A stretch of DNA of 64,000 bases from an uncultured Sediminibacterium sp. (GTDB lineage: Bacteria > Bacteroidota > Bacteroidia > Chitinophagales > Chitinophagaceae): assembly GCF_946481145.1 (NCBI RefSeq), contig NZ_CAMLMJ010000006.1, positions 1-64,000 of the forward strand. Reading direction: 5' to 3'. Each line of letters starts with the position of its first letter. The first letter of the stretch is position 1. This document shows, in pieces, positions 34,427 through 43,029 of this stretch. The notes under the pieces are model-generated. The model was given only the letters and a program-made list of their open reading frames with translations. It did not search any database and was not told the DNA's origin. A program made the translations under genes and the position numbers.

Positions 34427-36444
34427 ATGACAAACCTACTATAGGAATATTGGCTTATGGGTCGTTAATCAATGATCCAGGTGAAGAAATCAACCAACAC
34501 ATTATTGGCATGAAAGATTGTGTAACACCTTTCAATGTTGAATATGCGAGAATGAGTAAAACAAGGGCTAATGCCCCAACACTTATTCCTGTAAGAGAGA
34601 ATGGCAAACCAGTAAATGCAAAAATACTTCTGCTGAATGGCTTGTCTATTGAACAAGCAGAAGATATGCTGTGGCGAAGGGAAACAAGGACGAAAAAAAT
34701 AAATGCCAACTATCCAAGAAAGGAAAAGCCAGGAACAAACGATGTCGTTGTTAAGAGAGTTGCCGATTTTGAAGGTGTTCCGACAGTGCTCTATACTTCT
34801 ATCGGACAGAACTTAGGTATTTTAAATCCTACGGTGTTGGCGAAGCTTGCTATTAATTCATTTATTGATGATGAGCAGAATAAGAAAACAGATGGTATTC
34901 ATTACCTTCTCAATGCTAAGCAAAATGGGATTGAAACTGGTTTAAGTAAAGAATATGAAAAGGCAATTAATGAACTTGCTGGTACAAAAACGTTAGTTGA
35001 AGCAATAAAAAAATTAGCAATTCTGCGATCAGAAGTATGGAAAGAGCGCAAAGAAGATAAAGCCTTTGAAGCCAAAGTGAAAGAGATCGGCGATCTGATA
35101 CATTCTTACGGGCTTTCTAAAACCAGTAATGGTCAAGAATTTAAAGAAGGAGAATCTTTCAAAGCGTTCATAGATAAGAATAGAAAGGAATTTATGATCA
35201 ATGTGCATGAAGGGTTTAAAAAGGGCCAATCATTAATACTCGAATTGATGCTCGGTTTTGAAAAGGAAACATCAGCATTAGAGGCGGAACACAAAAGACT
35301 AAACGGGAGGGAGGGCAAAGAGCTTAAAAAAAAGATTGATCAACAGATCAAGCGTATTAATTTTAAAGAAGACTTACTTCGGCATATGATTGATTCCATC
35401 GCGTGGCAACTGATACAGGGGCAACTTTATATTTCACGCCGTCTTTATCATAATGTTGGTGGCAAAAAGCGTTTGGCCGATACCAATATTGAATCGGTGA
35501 TGAAAGTTGCCGAAAACCTCAACAAAGTACCCGAAGATTTTGCATTGATTACTGACTTATCTGCATACATCCAGACTGGTGATATTATTTGGGTAAGTAA
35601 AGGAACTTTGCATTTTGTTGAGGTAAAAGAAGGTGATAAAAACCACGAAGTGCTGAAGATCATGGATGAAATAGTCAATACACAAAAGACTATGGAAGAG
35701 ATATTTTCGCAAATGAAGCCTGATCGTCATTTTGTAGATCAGTTAGACCGCAACCTCAAACAGTTTCAGACTTCACAACGGGTAATGGATATTATCAATA
35801 CAGATAAAGGGGTAGATAAACAGGGAAGAGAGGTAAAAATATTCACGCCCGACGAGCCAACACCCCGTTTTGATGAGCGCTTGTCGAAACTGGAAGAACA
35901 GTTGAAAACCCGAAATCTCTGGGCGTATGATTTGATTGACGATTGCCTGCATATAGGCATATATAATGGGCCTCTTAAATTTGTGGGTCCTAAAATCCTT
36001 GAAAGTATTGCTAAGCAACACAATTCAAGACACGTTATCGTCAATTACAGACATGTTATCCGTTCTCTTCATCGGCCTATATTTTCACTTCCTATATCAC
36101 CCGACCTTGTATATGATATTTTGTTCGGCAGGGTGAATGTATACTTTATGATAGAGCTGGATGCATATTTTAAATTATTTCCGGAATATGGATTAAAGGC
36201 CCGGTGGTTATCCCGGAAAGAAACAGCCAAACTAAATGATCAACATAAAAATATCGAGTTGTTTATCCAAGATCATCACGGAATTTTGATTAGTGATGAA
36301 GGGGAGTCGCTGACCATGTATCTTACTGTTGGCATGCTAGGGAAAATGTATTTTGAATTGATCTATCCATCCTATACTGCATATTCATGTCTCTATCATT
36401 TTCATGACAAACTTGAAAGAATTCAGGCGGATAAAGATAAATAA
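34423..36444 (+). CDS. GGCT-like / PD-(D/E)XK-like fusion protein coupled to SRAP
   Basis: 673 aa. The N-terminal region (about 1-130) has the gamma-glutamylcyclotransferase-fold hallmark ILAYGSLINDPG. A coiled-coil middle follows (about 200-320). A central domain reads ALITDLSAYIQTGDIIWV, then LHFVEVKEGDKN (about 375-410), the GD...ExK order of restriction-like nucleases. The C-terminal 170 residues are not recognised. Translational coupling to SRAP suggests that both act on the same damaged or foreign DNA substrate. This fusion is unusual, and the domain calls are from motifs only. Confidence 0.6.
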   Translation: MNDKPTIGILAYGSLINDPGEEINQHIIGMKDCVTPFNVEYARMSKTRANAPTLIPVRENGKPVNAKILLLNGLSIEQAEDMLWRRETRTKKINANYPRKEKPGTNDVVVKRVADFEGVPTVLYTSIGQNLGILNPTVLAKLAINSFIDDEQNKKTDGIHYLLNAKQNGIETGLSKEYEKAINELAGTKTLVEAIKKLAILRSEVWKERKEDKAFEAKVKEIGDLIHSYGLSKTSNGQEFKEGESFKAFIDKNRKEFMINVHEGFKKGQSLILELMLGFEKETSALEAEHKRLNGREGKELKKKIDQQIKRINFKEDLLRHMIDSIAWQLIQGQLYISRRLYHNVGGKKRLADTNIESVMKVAENLNKVPEDFALITDLSAYIQTGDIIWVSKGTLHFVEVKEGDKNHEVLKIMDEIVNTQKTMEEIFSQMKPDRHFVDQLDRNLKQFQTSQRVMDIINTDKGVDKQGREVKIFTPDEPTPRFDERLSKLEEQLKTRNLWAYDLIDDCLHIGIYNGPLKFVGPKILESIAKQHNSRHVIVNYRHVIRSLHRPIFSLPISPDLVYDILFGRVNVYFMIELDAYFKLFPEYGLKARWLSRKETAKLNDQHKNIELFIQDHHGILISDEGESLTMYLTVGMLGKMYFELIYPSYTAYSCLYHFHDKLERIQADKDK

Positions 36445-36475
36445 GAGGTGATGAAAGAAAAATATCTTTGTTCAA

Positions 36476-37273
36476 TCATTGTGCTGCTGGGTCGAATTTA
36501 GCTATTAAGGAAAACAGCATATCAATCCTGGTTGCGATGATAGCTTTCTGTCCAGGTTTTTTAATGCGCTGAATGATAACGCCAATTAATGCTTTCTCTG
36601 TTTTACCGAAAAAGTGCCACAAACCACATCCACTCATACCTGTCGGGTCTGCCGCTAAATGAGGTTGTGGATTGGTTGCTGTAGTAACACCACCATCGTA
36701 CCGAAGGGCAATATGTATATCAAGTGAAAAACCAAAGAGATGGTATTTAAAATTTTCGGCTGGTTGGGACTGGTAAGATATTCCGGTAGTTTTAATTTCA
36801 TCCTTTCCCCATAGTTTATACGTTCTGGTCAGTGGGAAGCCATAACAAAAATATTTTGGAGAGTTTTCTATAGGATGATTGCGTTCTATTTGTCCCTCTG
36901 TTATTGGTACGTACCACCTCATGATTATCTCTGCAGTCGGCAGATTTATCTTGATGATGGAAAGGTCTGTTTTATCATCATCTCTTGTTCCTGAAGCAGG
37001 CATTTTCGTTGAAACGATATCACCATTAAGATAAACTGCATTGTCTTCAATGATGACATACGTTTTGTTGTGATGTTCTGCCAGAACGTGAGCCGCGCTG
37101 ACAATAAAATAGGAGCTATTTATTTTCAAGAATAACGCAGAACCTACCGGCTTTGATTCAATCTTAATATCTTCTTCAAACAAGCACAAAGTGGATTGTG
37201 CTATTTCCTTAATTCTTGGAACGTATATCAGGTTTTTTAGTTGATTTAGTTTCTGTAGTTCTCCCGGTTTCAT
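36476..37273 (-). CDS. Trypsin-like serine protease domain protein
   Basis: 265 aa without a signal peptide, so cytoplasmic. The chymotrypsin-type triad is visible: His in VSAAHVLAE (about residue 60), Asp in KTDLSII (about 103) and Ser in GMSGCGLW (about 215). Such cytoplasmic trypsin-like domains occur as effectors in bacterial conflict systems, as well as in housekeeping HtrA-like proteins; no PDZ domain is present. It is convergent with the SRAP-linked gene, 31 bp apart, and lies 40 bp after dinB on the same strand. Confidence 0.75.
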   Translation of the reverse strand: MKPGELQKLNQLKNLIYVPRIKEIAQSTLCLFEEDIKIESKPVGSALFLKINSSYFIVSAAHVLAEHHNKTYVIIEDNAVYLNGDIVSTKMPASGTRDDDKTDLSIIKINLPTAEIIMRWYVPITEGQIERNHPIENSPKYFCYGFPLTRTYKLWGKDEIKTTGISYQSQPAENFKYHLFGFSLDIHIALRYDGGVTTATNPQPHLAADPTGMSGCGLWHFFGKTEKALIGVIIQRIKKPGQKAIIATRIDMLFSLIAKFDPAAQ

Positions 37274-37313
37274 TATTTGAGTATCATTTGATCAGCTTAA
37301 ATTAAACAATCCA

Positions 37314-38540
37314 CTATAGTCCTGCGGCTTTTATCACGAACTTTTCCCCGAACTGGCGCTTGATACTGTCGATAGCCTGGTACATTTTTATTTTTTCCTG
37401 TGTATCATCGAATAGATTAATCTGGTAGTTTCCCGGAAGTAAGCTGCTGAATCGGATACCAATCAATCTTACCAGTATGCGTCTAGTGTACAATTTGGTA
37501 AAGAGTTCTTTTATCACATGCTGCAATATATGATCCTGGTTTGATGCATCGATGGTTTTCTGGATGTTGTGTGTTTCAAAATCGCTGTACCTGATCTTTA
37601 CACTAACCTGCCCTGTTAGCCGGTTGTCGCACCGAAGCTGGAATGCCAGTTTTTCAGTCATACGGACCAACTCCGAATGCAGGAATTTCAAATCGGTCGT
37701 GTCTTTTTGAAATGTTTCTTCTGTTGACATAGATTTTTGTTCGTGAAAAGCAACGACTGGACTCTCATCAATGCCGTTGGCCTTTCTATGAAGATCTATA
37801 CCAGGTTTGCCTAACAAGTTAATCAACATTGGAACGGGTATCTGTGAGAGTATGTTTACGGTATGAATACCCATATTAATCAATAGGATTTTGGTTTTAT
37901 CACCCACACCAGGCAAGCGGTCTACTTTGAGCGGTGCTAGATAAGCCTTCTCATTACCGAAAGGAATTTCCAACTGGCCATTAGGTTTTACTTCGTTGGT
38001 AGCGACCTTACTTACCAATTTATTGCTAGCAAGAGCGTAGGAAATCGGCAAGCCGCTTTCTTTGTAGATCAACTGCTTTAACTCTTTTGAATAGAGGCTG
38101 CAGCCAAAGAATTTTTCCATACCGGTCATGTCGATATAGAATTCATCAATAGAAGATTTTTCAAATAGCGGAACCTTGTCCCGTATAACATCGGTCACAA
38201 GATGGGAATATTTGCTGTATGCCTCATAGTCTCCGCGCACCACAATCGCATCGGAACACAATCGCAACGCGGCTTTCATGGGCATCGCAGAACGGATACC
38301 GAATTTCCGGGCCTCATAACTGCAGGATGCCACCACGCCACGGTCGCCTGAACTACCCACCAGCACTGGTTTTCCGATCAATTTTGGGTTGATCAGACGC
38401 TCGACGGACACGAAGAAGGTGTCGAGGTCAAGGTGGATGATATTACGTTTAATTGGGGACAAGTCCCGCAAAATACTAAAATTTTTAGTATTTTGGTATT
38501 CGCTAACATTTAGATGGACTGAGTTTAGGGAAGCTAACAC
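37314..38540 (-). CDS. dinB: DNA polymerase IV (Y family)
   Basis: The core begins NIIHLDLDTFFVSVERL, with the catalytic D-x-D, and has SSIDEFYIDMTG with the second acidic pair (SxDE). VDRLPGVGDKTK is the HhH-type thumb, followed by a little-finger domain. It should carry out translesion synthesis. The frame is open from ATG 38540, but a strong operator palindrome (38469-38495) lies inside this extension. The true start is therefore probably TTG 38471 or TTG 38462, giving about 382-385 aa. The shared operator links it to the two dnaE copies. Confidence 0.92.
   Translation of the reverse strand: MLASLNSVHLNVSEYQNTKNFSILRDLSPIKRNIIHLDLDTFFVSVERLINPKLIGKPVLVGSSGDRGVVASCSYEARKFGIRSAMPMKAALRLCSDAIVVRGDYEAYSKYSHLVTDVIRDKVPLFEKSSIDEFYIDMTGMEKFFGCSLYSKELKQLIYKESGLPISYALASNKLVSKVATNEVKPNGQLEIPFGNEKAYLAPLKVDRLPGVGDKTKILLINMGIHTVNILSQIPVPMLINLLGKPGIDLHRKANGIDESPVVAFHEQKSMSTEETFQKDTTDLKFLHSELVRMTEKLAFQLRCDNRLTGQVSVKIRYSDFETHNIQKTIDASNQDHILQHVIKELFTKLYTRRILVRLIGIRFSSLLPGNYQINLFDDTQEKIKMYQAIDSIKRQFGEKFVIKAAGL
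38469..38495. promoter_or_regulatory. Operator palindrome of dinB
   Basis: 12-base perfect arms ending in the core ACTAAA, spacer ATT, TTTAGT (arms CAAAATACTAAA and complement). Same core as the sites before both dnaE copies and the 21.6 kb operon. Confidence 0.75.
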
Positions 38541-39295
38541 TTTTCACGTACGAAATATCCGAGTTTTATTTAAATGCAGGGGGGGTATAATTTAAGGTTA
38601 ATCGAACACCTACATAACATAGCTTGATAGTTGATAATGATTATCAGCAATTATTGAATGTATTTTCAAAGCTAGGTGTAAATAATTTTTTTAGTCAATT
38701 GTATACAAATTATGAATGCCAATGTCTCGCACACTATTATTTGAGAAATTGATGATTCATGTTTATGTCAATATTTTTTTTGGAAATTACTTTTTTTGAG
38801 GGAAGGATTGTAAGTACCCCCTTATTTCAGAAAGCATTTTTTTTTTAGTCTGTTGATTTAATGACTCTCTCCCAGTTCTGTTTGATTAACATGTATTTTT
38901 GTAAATGAAGAAAAAAGTTTTTTCTCTTTTATTAATCATTATTATATATCTTTATTATAGTATTTATCCTCTTTAAAGTTACACTGTTTTACTTTGGCAT
39001 CCCCTAAACGCCTCCCCCTATAGTAAAGCTTTGGACTTAATACTGGCATAAATGCTTGGACTTTTTTGTAATAAAAAGTAACAACAAGCTAACCTTATCA
39101 TCAACCCTGACAATTATTAAACATGGCTATTCAAACACATTTTTTTTAGGTTCTTCTTTTCATTAACCCCTATATAATTTTATTGATTTCCAATCAAGCG
39201 TGTTATTGTTCTGAACATGATCAATATCAAGTAGTATGCAGTAATTGTACTACTTAAGGTGATCTGTTGAAAATGATATACGGAAATTATCTACG
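38541..39295. other. AT-rich gene-free stretch between dinB and XRE gene
   Basis: About 755 bp with many T-runs and no supportable frame. Likely promoters for both divergent sides and possibly the junction of an inserted block (39.3-42.8 kb). No clear terminal repeats found by eye. Confidence 0.45.
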
Positions 39296-39655
39296 ATGGA
39301 GAAGAATTCTATCTCACAAATTGTTGGTGAGAATATTCGGACTGCAAGACGACGAATTGGTATGAAAGGTGAGACACTTGCAAAGGCACTGTCTATTACA
39401 AAATCTGCAGTGAGCCAACTTGAAAACGGCTCAATTGATATTCGGGTTTCAACAATTTTCAAAGTCGCAGAGGTTTTAGAGGTTAGTATCTTTGAACTTC
39501 TTTCACTCCAAAATGACAATATATCTTCAGTTCAAAATCTAAAACAAGTTCAAGATGAAATGCTACGCCTAGAGAAATCACAAATAGAAGATTTGAGTTC
39601 AAATATACAAACACTGATTTCTATACTTTCTCATTTTCGTTCAACTACATACTAA
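39296..39655 (+). CDS. XRE-family HTH regulator, 119 aa
   Basis: N-terminal Cro/CI HTH (VGENIRTARRRIGMKGETLA, LSITKSAVSQLENGSIDIR), then a helical C-terminal part (about 75-115) likely for oligomerisation. It is the first gene of a four-gene plus-strand block with a secreted protein, an envelope protein and a CPBP protease, and probably its regulator. Confidence 0.85.
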   Translation: MEKNSISQIVGENIRTARRRIGMKGETLAKALSITKSAVSQLENGSIDIRVSTIFKVAEVLEVSIFELLSLQNDNISSVQNLKQVQDEMLRLEKSQIEDLSSNIQTLISILSHFRSTTY

Positions 39656-39844
39656 ATCCTTCACAAGTTAAGCCTACCTAAACTTAGTTACAAAGTAGCT
39701 AAACAAGTTGACTGTGTAATATTTTACTTCTTGGTTTTTGATTATCAATTTTGTCTTGTATTCAGAGACACACTCTGGTATCAACTAAAAGTTTGAATGC
39801 GCATAGAACTAATAGTTGAGTATTTAAAAACAAAAACCATTTTT

Positions 39845-41167
39845 ATGAAAAAAGTCATTCGCTTTCTTTTACTAGCACTCGTTGTTAGCCTTACAACCAC
39901 TTCCTTATATGCGCAAATTGCACGCTGTGCTGATTTTACAGTAGTAGCATTCCCACTCGACCCTCAAGGTGGGTCAAACAACTATTTTGGGGTACGAGTA
40001 ACACTAACACGAACATACGACCAAAATGTAACTGTTACTGGATATATTTATGATGAAGGTAGTCCAAATCAGAACACACCATATACTGTAGTTGTTAGCT
40101 CGGGAAATACTTCAAACGAAACTGCTGCTACCTTTTACCAAACAGATCCGGCATCACTTGCTGTAGTTTCTGTAACTAGCGCCTCCCCAACGATTGTCAC
40201 AAGTGGTGGATTAAAATTCAATACTCAATGTACATTTAGCGGTTCATCGTATGATAATTTTGATTCATATTTTTCAAATATTGGAGCCCTTCACAATCAA
40301 TTGCTATCTGCAGCATGGGCAAATAATAGCTTACCTACAAACGCTTCCACCTATGGAGCCGCAATTAATGACTTTAGAGATGCTGCTAAAAGTTCTTTTT
40401 TATCAAACTATGCTTCATATTTAGATACTACAATTTCTAGCACACCAATTGATGAAGACTTCGAAAGGGTAAAATATTTTTTTGATAACACAGAATTTAT
40501 CTCTAATCTATTAACTAGTTCACATATAAATTCTTTAGATAGCGCAAGTATTAAAATTAATGCTGGTTCTGACATTACAAGTAGTAACAAAGCTTTATTT
40601 GACGATATTATAGCGGTGGTTGATTCAAGTCTTAATAATCTTCTGACAAACGATCAGTTTGAAAATTCACTAGCTCGCCTTGCAAACGATTGGGTGTCTA
40701 TTAATACAGGAGATGAATATTCTTTAAGCGCTCAATTAACTGGAGGTATCATTTCTACAGGTTTAAAAAGCTGTGAGTGGTGGAGAGATAATCCCAGTGC
40801 ATTTGATTATGAAGAATCAATCGCTTTATCGCGTAGCATGCCAATGAATGACTATGTAAGGAATATCATTGATGCTTCACTTGATAATAGAAACAGCTTC
40901 ACACCAGATAATGAAAATGCCGTGAAAATTCCATACATCGCGGATTATCCCCAGACTAAAAAACCTACATACTTCCTCCTCCCGGTTGTAGGACTGGATA
41001 TAGCTGGGGCAATAGTCGGTGGTGTAAGTAGCTGGTTTACACAAAAATTCTTCACGGGTCATGCGAAAGGCAAAATGGTACTCGCAGGTGCAGTTACAGG
41101 TGCATTTATTGCTTCAACAGGTATAGTTGGACGTTTAGGAGGATGGATCAATTCTCTTCGTGGATAG
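39845..41167 (+). CDS. Secreted protein with C-terminal glycine-zipper hydrophobic region
   Basis: 440 aa from ATG 39845 (MKKVIRFLLLALVV, signal peptide ending near YAQ-IAR). An upstream in-frame ATG at 39797 would bury the signal and is rejected. The first 100 residues are beta-rich, and the middle is helical and acidic. The last 60 residues are two Gly/Ala-rich hydrophobic stretches (GLDIAGAIVGGVSSWF; MVLAGAVTGAFIASTGIVG), as in membrane-inserting bacteriocins and glycine-zipper proteins. A toxin role is a hypothesis supported by the nearby CPBP gene. Confidence 0.65.
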   Translation: MKKVIRFLLLALVVSLTTTSLYAQIARCADFTVVAFPLDPQGGSNNYFGVRVTLTRTYDQNVTVTGYIYDEGSPNQNTPYTVVVSSGNTSNETAATFYQTDPASLAVVSVTSASPTIVTSGGLKFNTQCTFSGSSYDNFDSYFSNIGALHNQLLSAAWANNSLPTNASTYGAAINDFRDAAKSSFLSNYASYLDTTISSTPIDEDFERVKYFFDNTEFISNLLTSSHINSLDSASIKINAGSDITSSNKALFDDIIAVVDSSLNNLLTNDQFENSLARLANDWVSINTGDEYSLSAQLTGGIISTGLKSCEWWRDNPSAFDYEESIALSRSMPMNDYVRNIIDASLDNRNSFTPDNENAVKIPYIADYPQTKKPTYFLLPVVGLDIAGAIVGGVSSWFTQKFFTGHAKGKMVLAGAVTGAFIASTGIVGRLGGWINSLRG

Positions 41168-41179
41168 ATATTCCTTAGA

Positions 41180-41220
41180 ATAAAATAATAGAAAAGTATT
41201 TTGCTTTTCTATTATTTTAT
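41180..41220. terminator. Terminator between secreted protein and envelope protein genes
   Basis: Perfect 17-base arms (ATAAAATAATAGAAAAG and complement) with a 7-base loop, 12 bp after the stop codon of the secreted protein gene. Symmetric A/T flanks make it bidirectional. Confidence 0.85.
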
Positions 41221-41244
41221 ATATCAACTCTGAACAATTATTTT

Positions 41245-42045
41245 ATGCGATTCGGTTTGATAATTGTATTTTTAATAGTCCCATACGCAATACTCTGTCA
41301 AGTAGAAACTCAACGGAGTGATTCTGTAACTATCATAAATCCTATTACTACCCAATCAAATGCGGGTCAAGCTAAAGTGCCACTTCCGAACCAAAAACCG
41401 GAACTTTTTAACAGTGGCTTTATTGATTTTCAGAATAGTGGGCAAATGAATGCTTCGTCAAGAGTATTTAGAGTTTTTATTGGTGAACCAGGTAAATTTA
41501 CATTACCTATTTCCATATACTCAGGAGTGACAGGTAATACTTCTGCTCTTCGTGGTAGTGAACCTTTAATGCTAGGACTTATTAATCCACTAAGTGGAGC
41601 GTTTAACATTTCTACAGATAATATGATTCGGCTAGGTAACAATAAGTCGATCACTGGGTTTTCTGCCATACTACAAGTTGGCGAAAAGTTACTCATTGGA
41701 CAACAGGCAACAACCTTAAAAAGTTTTAACTTCTTTAGCACCTACACTAATTTTGGTATTCATTTTCAAACTGGAGCATGGGAAAAAAATAAAGAGAAGA
41801 ACATGGGGGTTTTTTGGGTACTTGCTCGCTATCATCTGGTACAGATTGCTAACTCATTTCAGAGATTATCTGGCTATCCGCCTGATGAGATATCGTTTCG
41901 TGGGTATTCTATTGGTGTTGGAATTGAGATCAATAATGTGCTGAATATTAAGTCATACTACTATAGATATATAGAACCAGGTGTCTCAACTTTTGAAGTT
42001 CCGATTTATCAACTTACATTTAACTACAGTATGCGGACTTTATAG
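41245..42045 (+). CDS. Exported envelope protein, probably outer-membrane
   Basis: 266 aa. Signal peptide (FGLIIVFLIVPYAILC-QVE), then a Ser/Gly/Asn-rich stretch and alternating strands ending in aromatic-rich beta segments (YYRYIEPG, IYQLTFNYS), suggesting a small barrel. No family recognised. It lies between a putative secreted toxin-like protein and a CPBP protease; a role in export or surface display is inference. Confidence 0.55.
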   Translation: MRFGLIIVFLIVPYAILCQVETQRSDSVTIINPITTQSNAGQAKVPLPNQKPELFNSGFIDFQNSGQMNASSRVFRVFIGEPGKFTLPISIYSGVTGNTSALRGSEPLMLGLINPLSGAFNISTDNMIRLGNNKSITGFSAILQVGEKLLIGQQATTLKSFNFFSTYTNFGIHFQTGAWEKNKEKNMGVFWVLARYHLVQIANSFQRLSGYPPDEISFRGYSIGVGIEINNVLNIKSYYYRYIEPGVSTFEVPIYQLTFNYSMRTL

Positions 42046-42081
42046 ATAGGTTTTTTAGTTGTAACGTTTAAAAAGTATTCT

Positions 42082-42795
42082 ATGACTGGTAACTATATCG
42101 CAGTAATTGTACTCTTAGTATTTCCTTTTTATTTGGCGTTTTTCAAGAAACAACTAAAATTAGAATCTTATAACCTAAAAGTACATTACATAAAAAGTAT
42201 TTGTATTTATCCTTTATTCATAGCCGCGATCTGTATTATTGATACCAGTGTATTAAAACAAGTTGATTTTTCAAAGGTTGGTAAGGGATTTAGCCTCCCT
42301 ATTTATCTATATATAGTTCTTTTATTGTTTCATATAATGCCTTTTTTTATGGAGTTAATTCCACAGAAAAAAAAGGGTGTATATGATTCGGAAGCAGCTG
42401 GAGATATATATGGTGTTCCCGTAAAACTTTTTCCTAATTCACATAAGGAACTCATTTGGTTTGTTTTATTTATGGTTACAGGGGTTATCACAGAAGAAAT
42501 TGTGTTCAGACAATTTATGTTCCATGTATTTAATACTGTTTTCCACTTTACAGGCGACACTATTTTATTAATTACAAGCACTCTTTTCACAATTAGTCAT
42601 CTCGGCCAAAAAGAGTATAGAAAAGTAACTAAAGTCATTCTACTATTTATTTCAGGACTTTTTTACGGCAAGAGTTTTCAGATGAGCGGCTCAATTTACT
42701 ATCCAATTATCATTCATTTACTAAACAATGGAGCAATTGCTGTTATTGCATTTAGGCGAGTACATAGTATTAATAGGCAAGGAAATATTTATTAA
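42082..42795 (+). CDS. CPBP family intramembrane metalloprotease
   Basis: 237 aa, about seven membrane helices. CPBP/Abi motifs: EEIVFRQFMFHVFN (EExxxR, about residue 140), FTISHLG (His) and YPIIIHLLNN (second His, about 220). This family includes type II CAAX prenyl proteases and bacteriocin self-immunity proteins such as PlnI. Next to a glycine-zipper secreted protein, an immunity or maturation role is the attractive reading, but it is inference. Confidence 0.85.
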   Translation: MTGNYIAVIVLLVFPFYLAFFKKQLKLESYNLKVHYIKSICIYPLFIAAICIIDTSVLKQVDFSKVGKGFSLPIYLYIVLLLFHIMPFFMELIPQKKKGVYDSEAAGDIYGVPVKLFPNSHKELIWFVLFMVTGVITEEIVFRQFMFHVFNTVFHFTGDTILLITSTLFTISHLGQKEYRKVTKVILLFISGLFYGKSFQMSGSIYYPIIIHLLNNGAIAVIAFRRVHSINRQGNIY

Positions 42796-42828
42796 TTTCT
42801 GAACTGCAATATTTCTGATAAATAGGAA

Positions 42829-42848
42829 AGCCACGAAAAGTGGTGGCT
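42829..42848. terminator. Weak hairpin after the CPBP gene
   Basis: AGCCAC / GTGGCT with an 8-base loop, 33 bp after the stop, followed by A-rich sequence. It may end the CPBP transcript, or dnaE copy 2 transcription from the other side. Confidence 0.4.
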
Positions 42849-43029
42849 AAAATTAGTCAATTAAGTAAATATCCAAATGTTTGTCTCTTATAATAGAATA
42901 TCCTTTTAATTGAATAAGATTTGAATTGGATTTTAGTTGCAATTCTCGCCATTTGTATTGAATACTTGCAATACCGGGTATCTAAATATAGTTTTTATGT
43001 ATTAATTTTTTCAAATTTTTCAGGTTATT

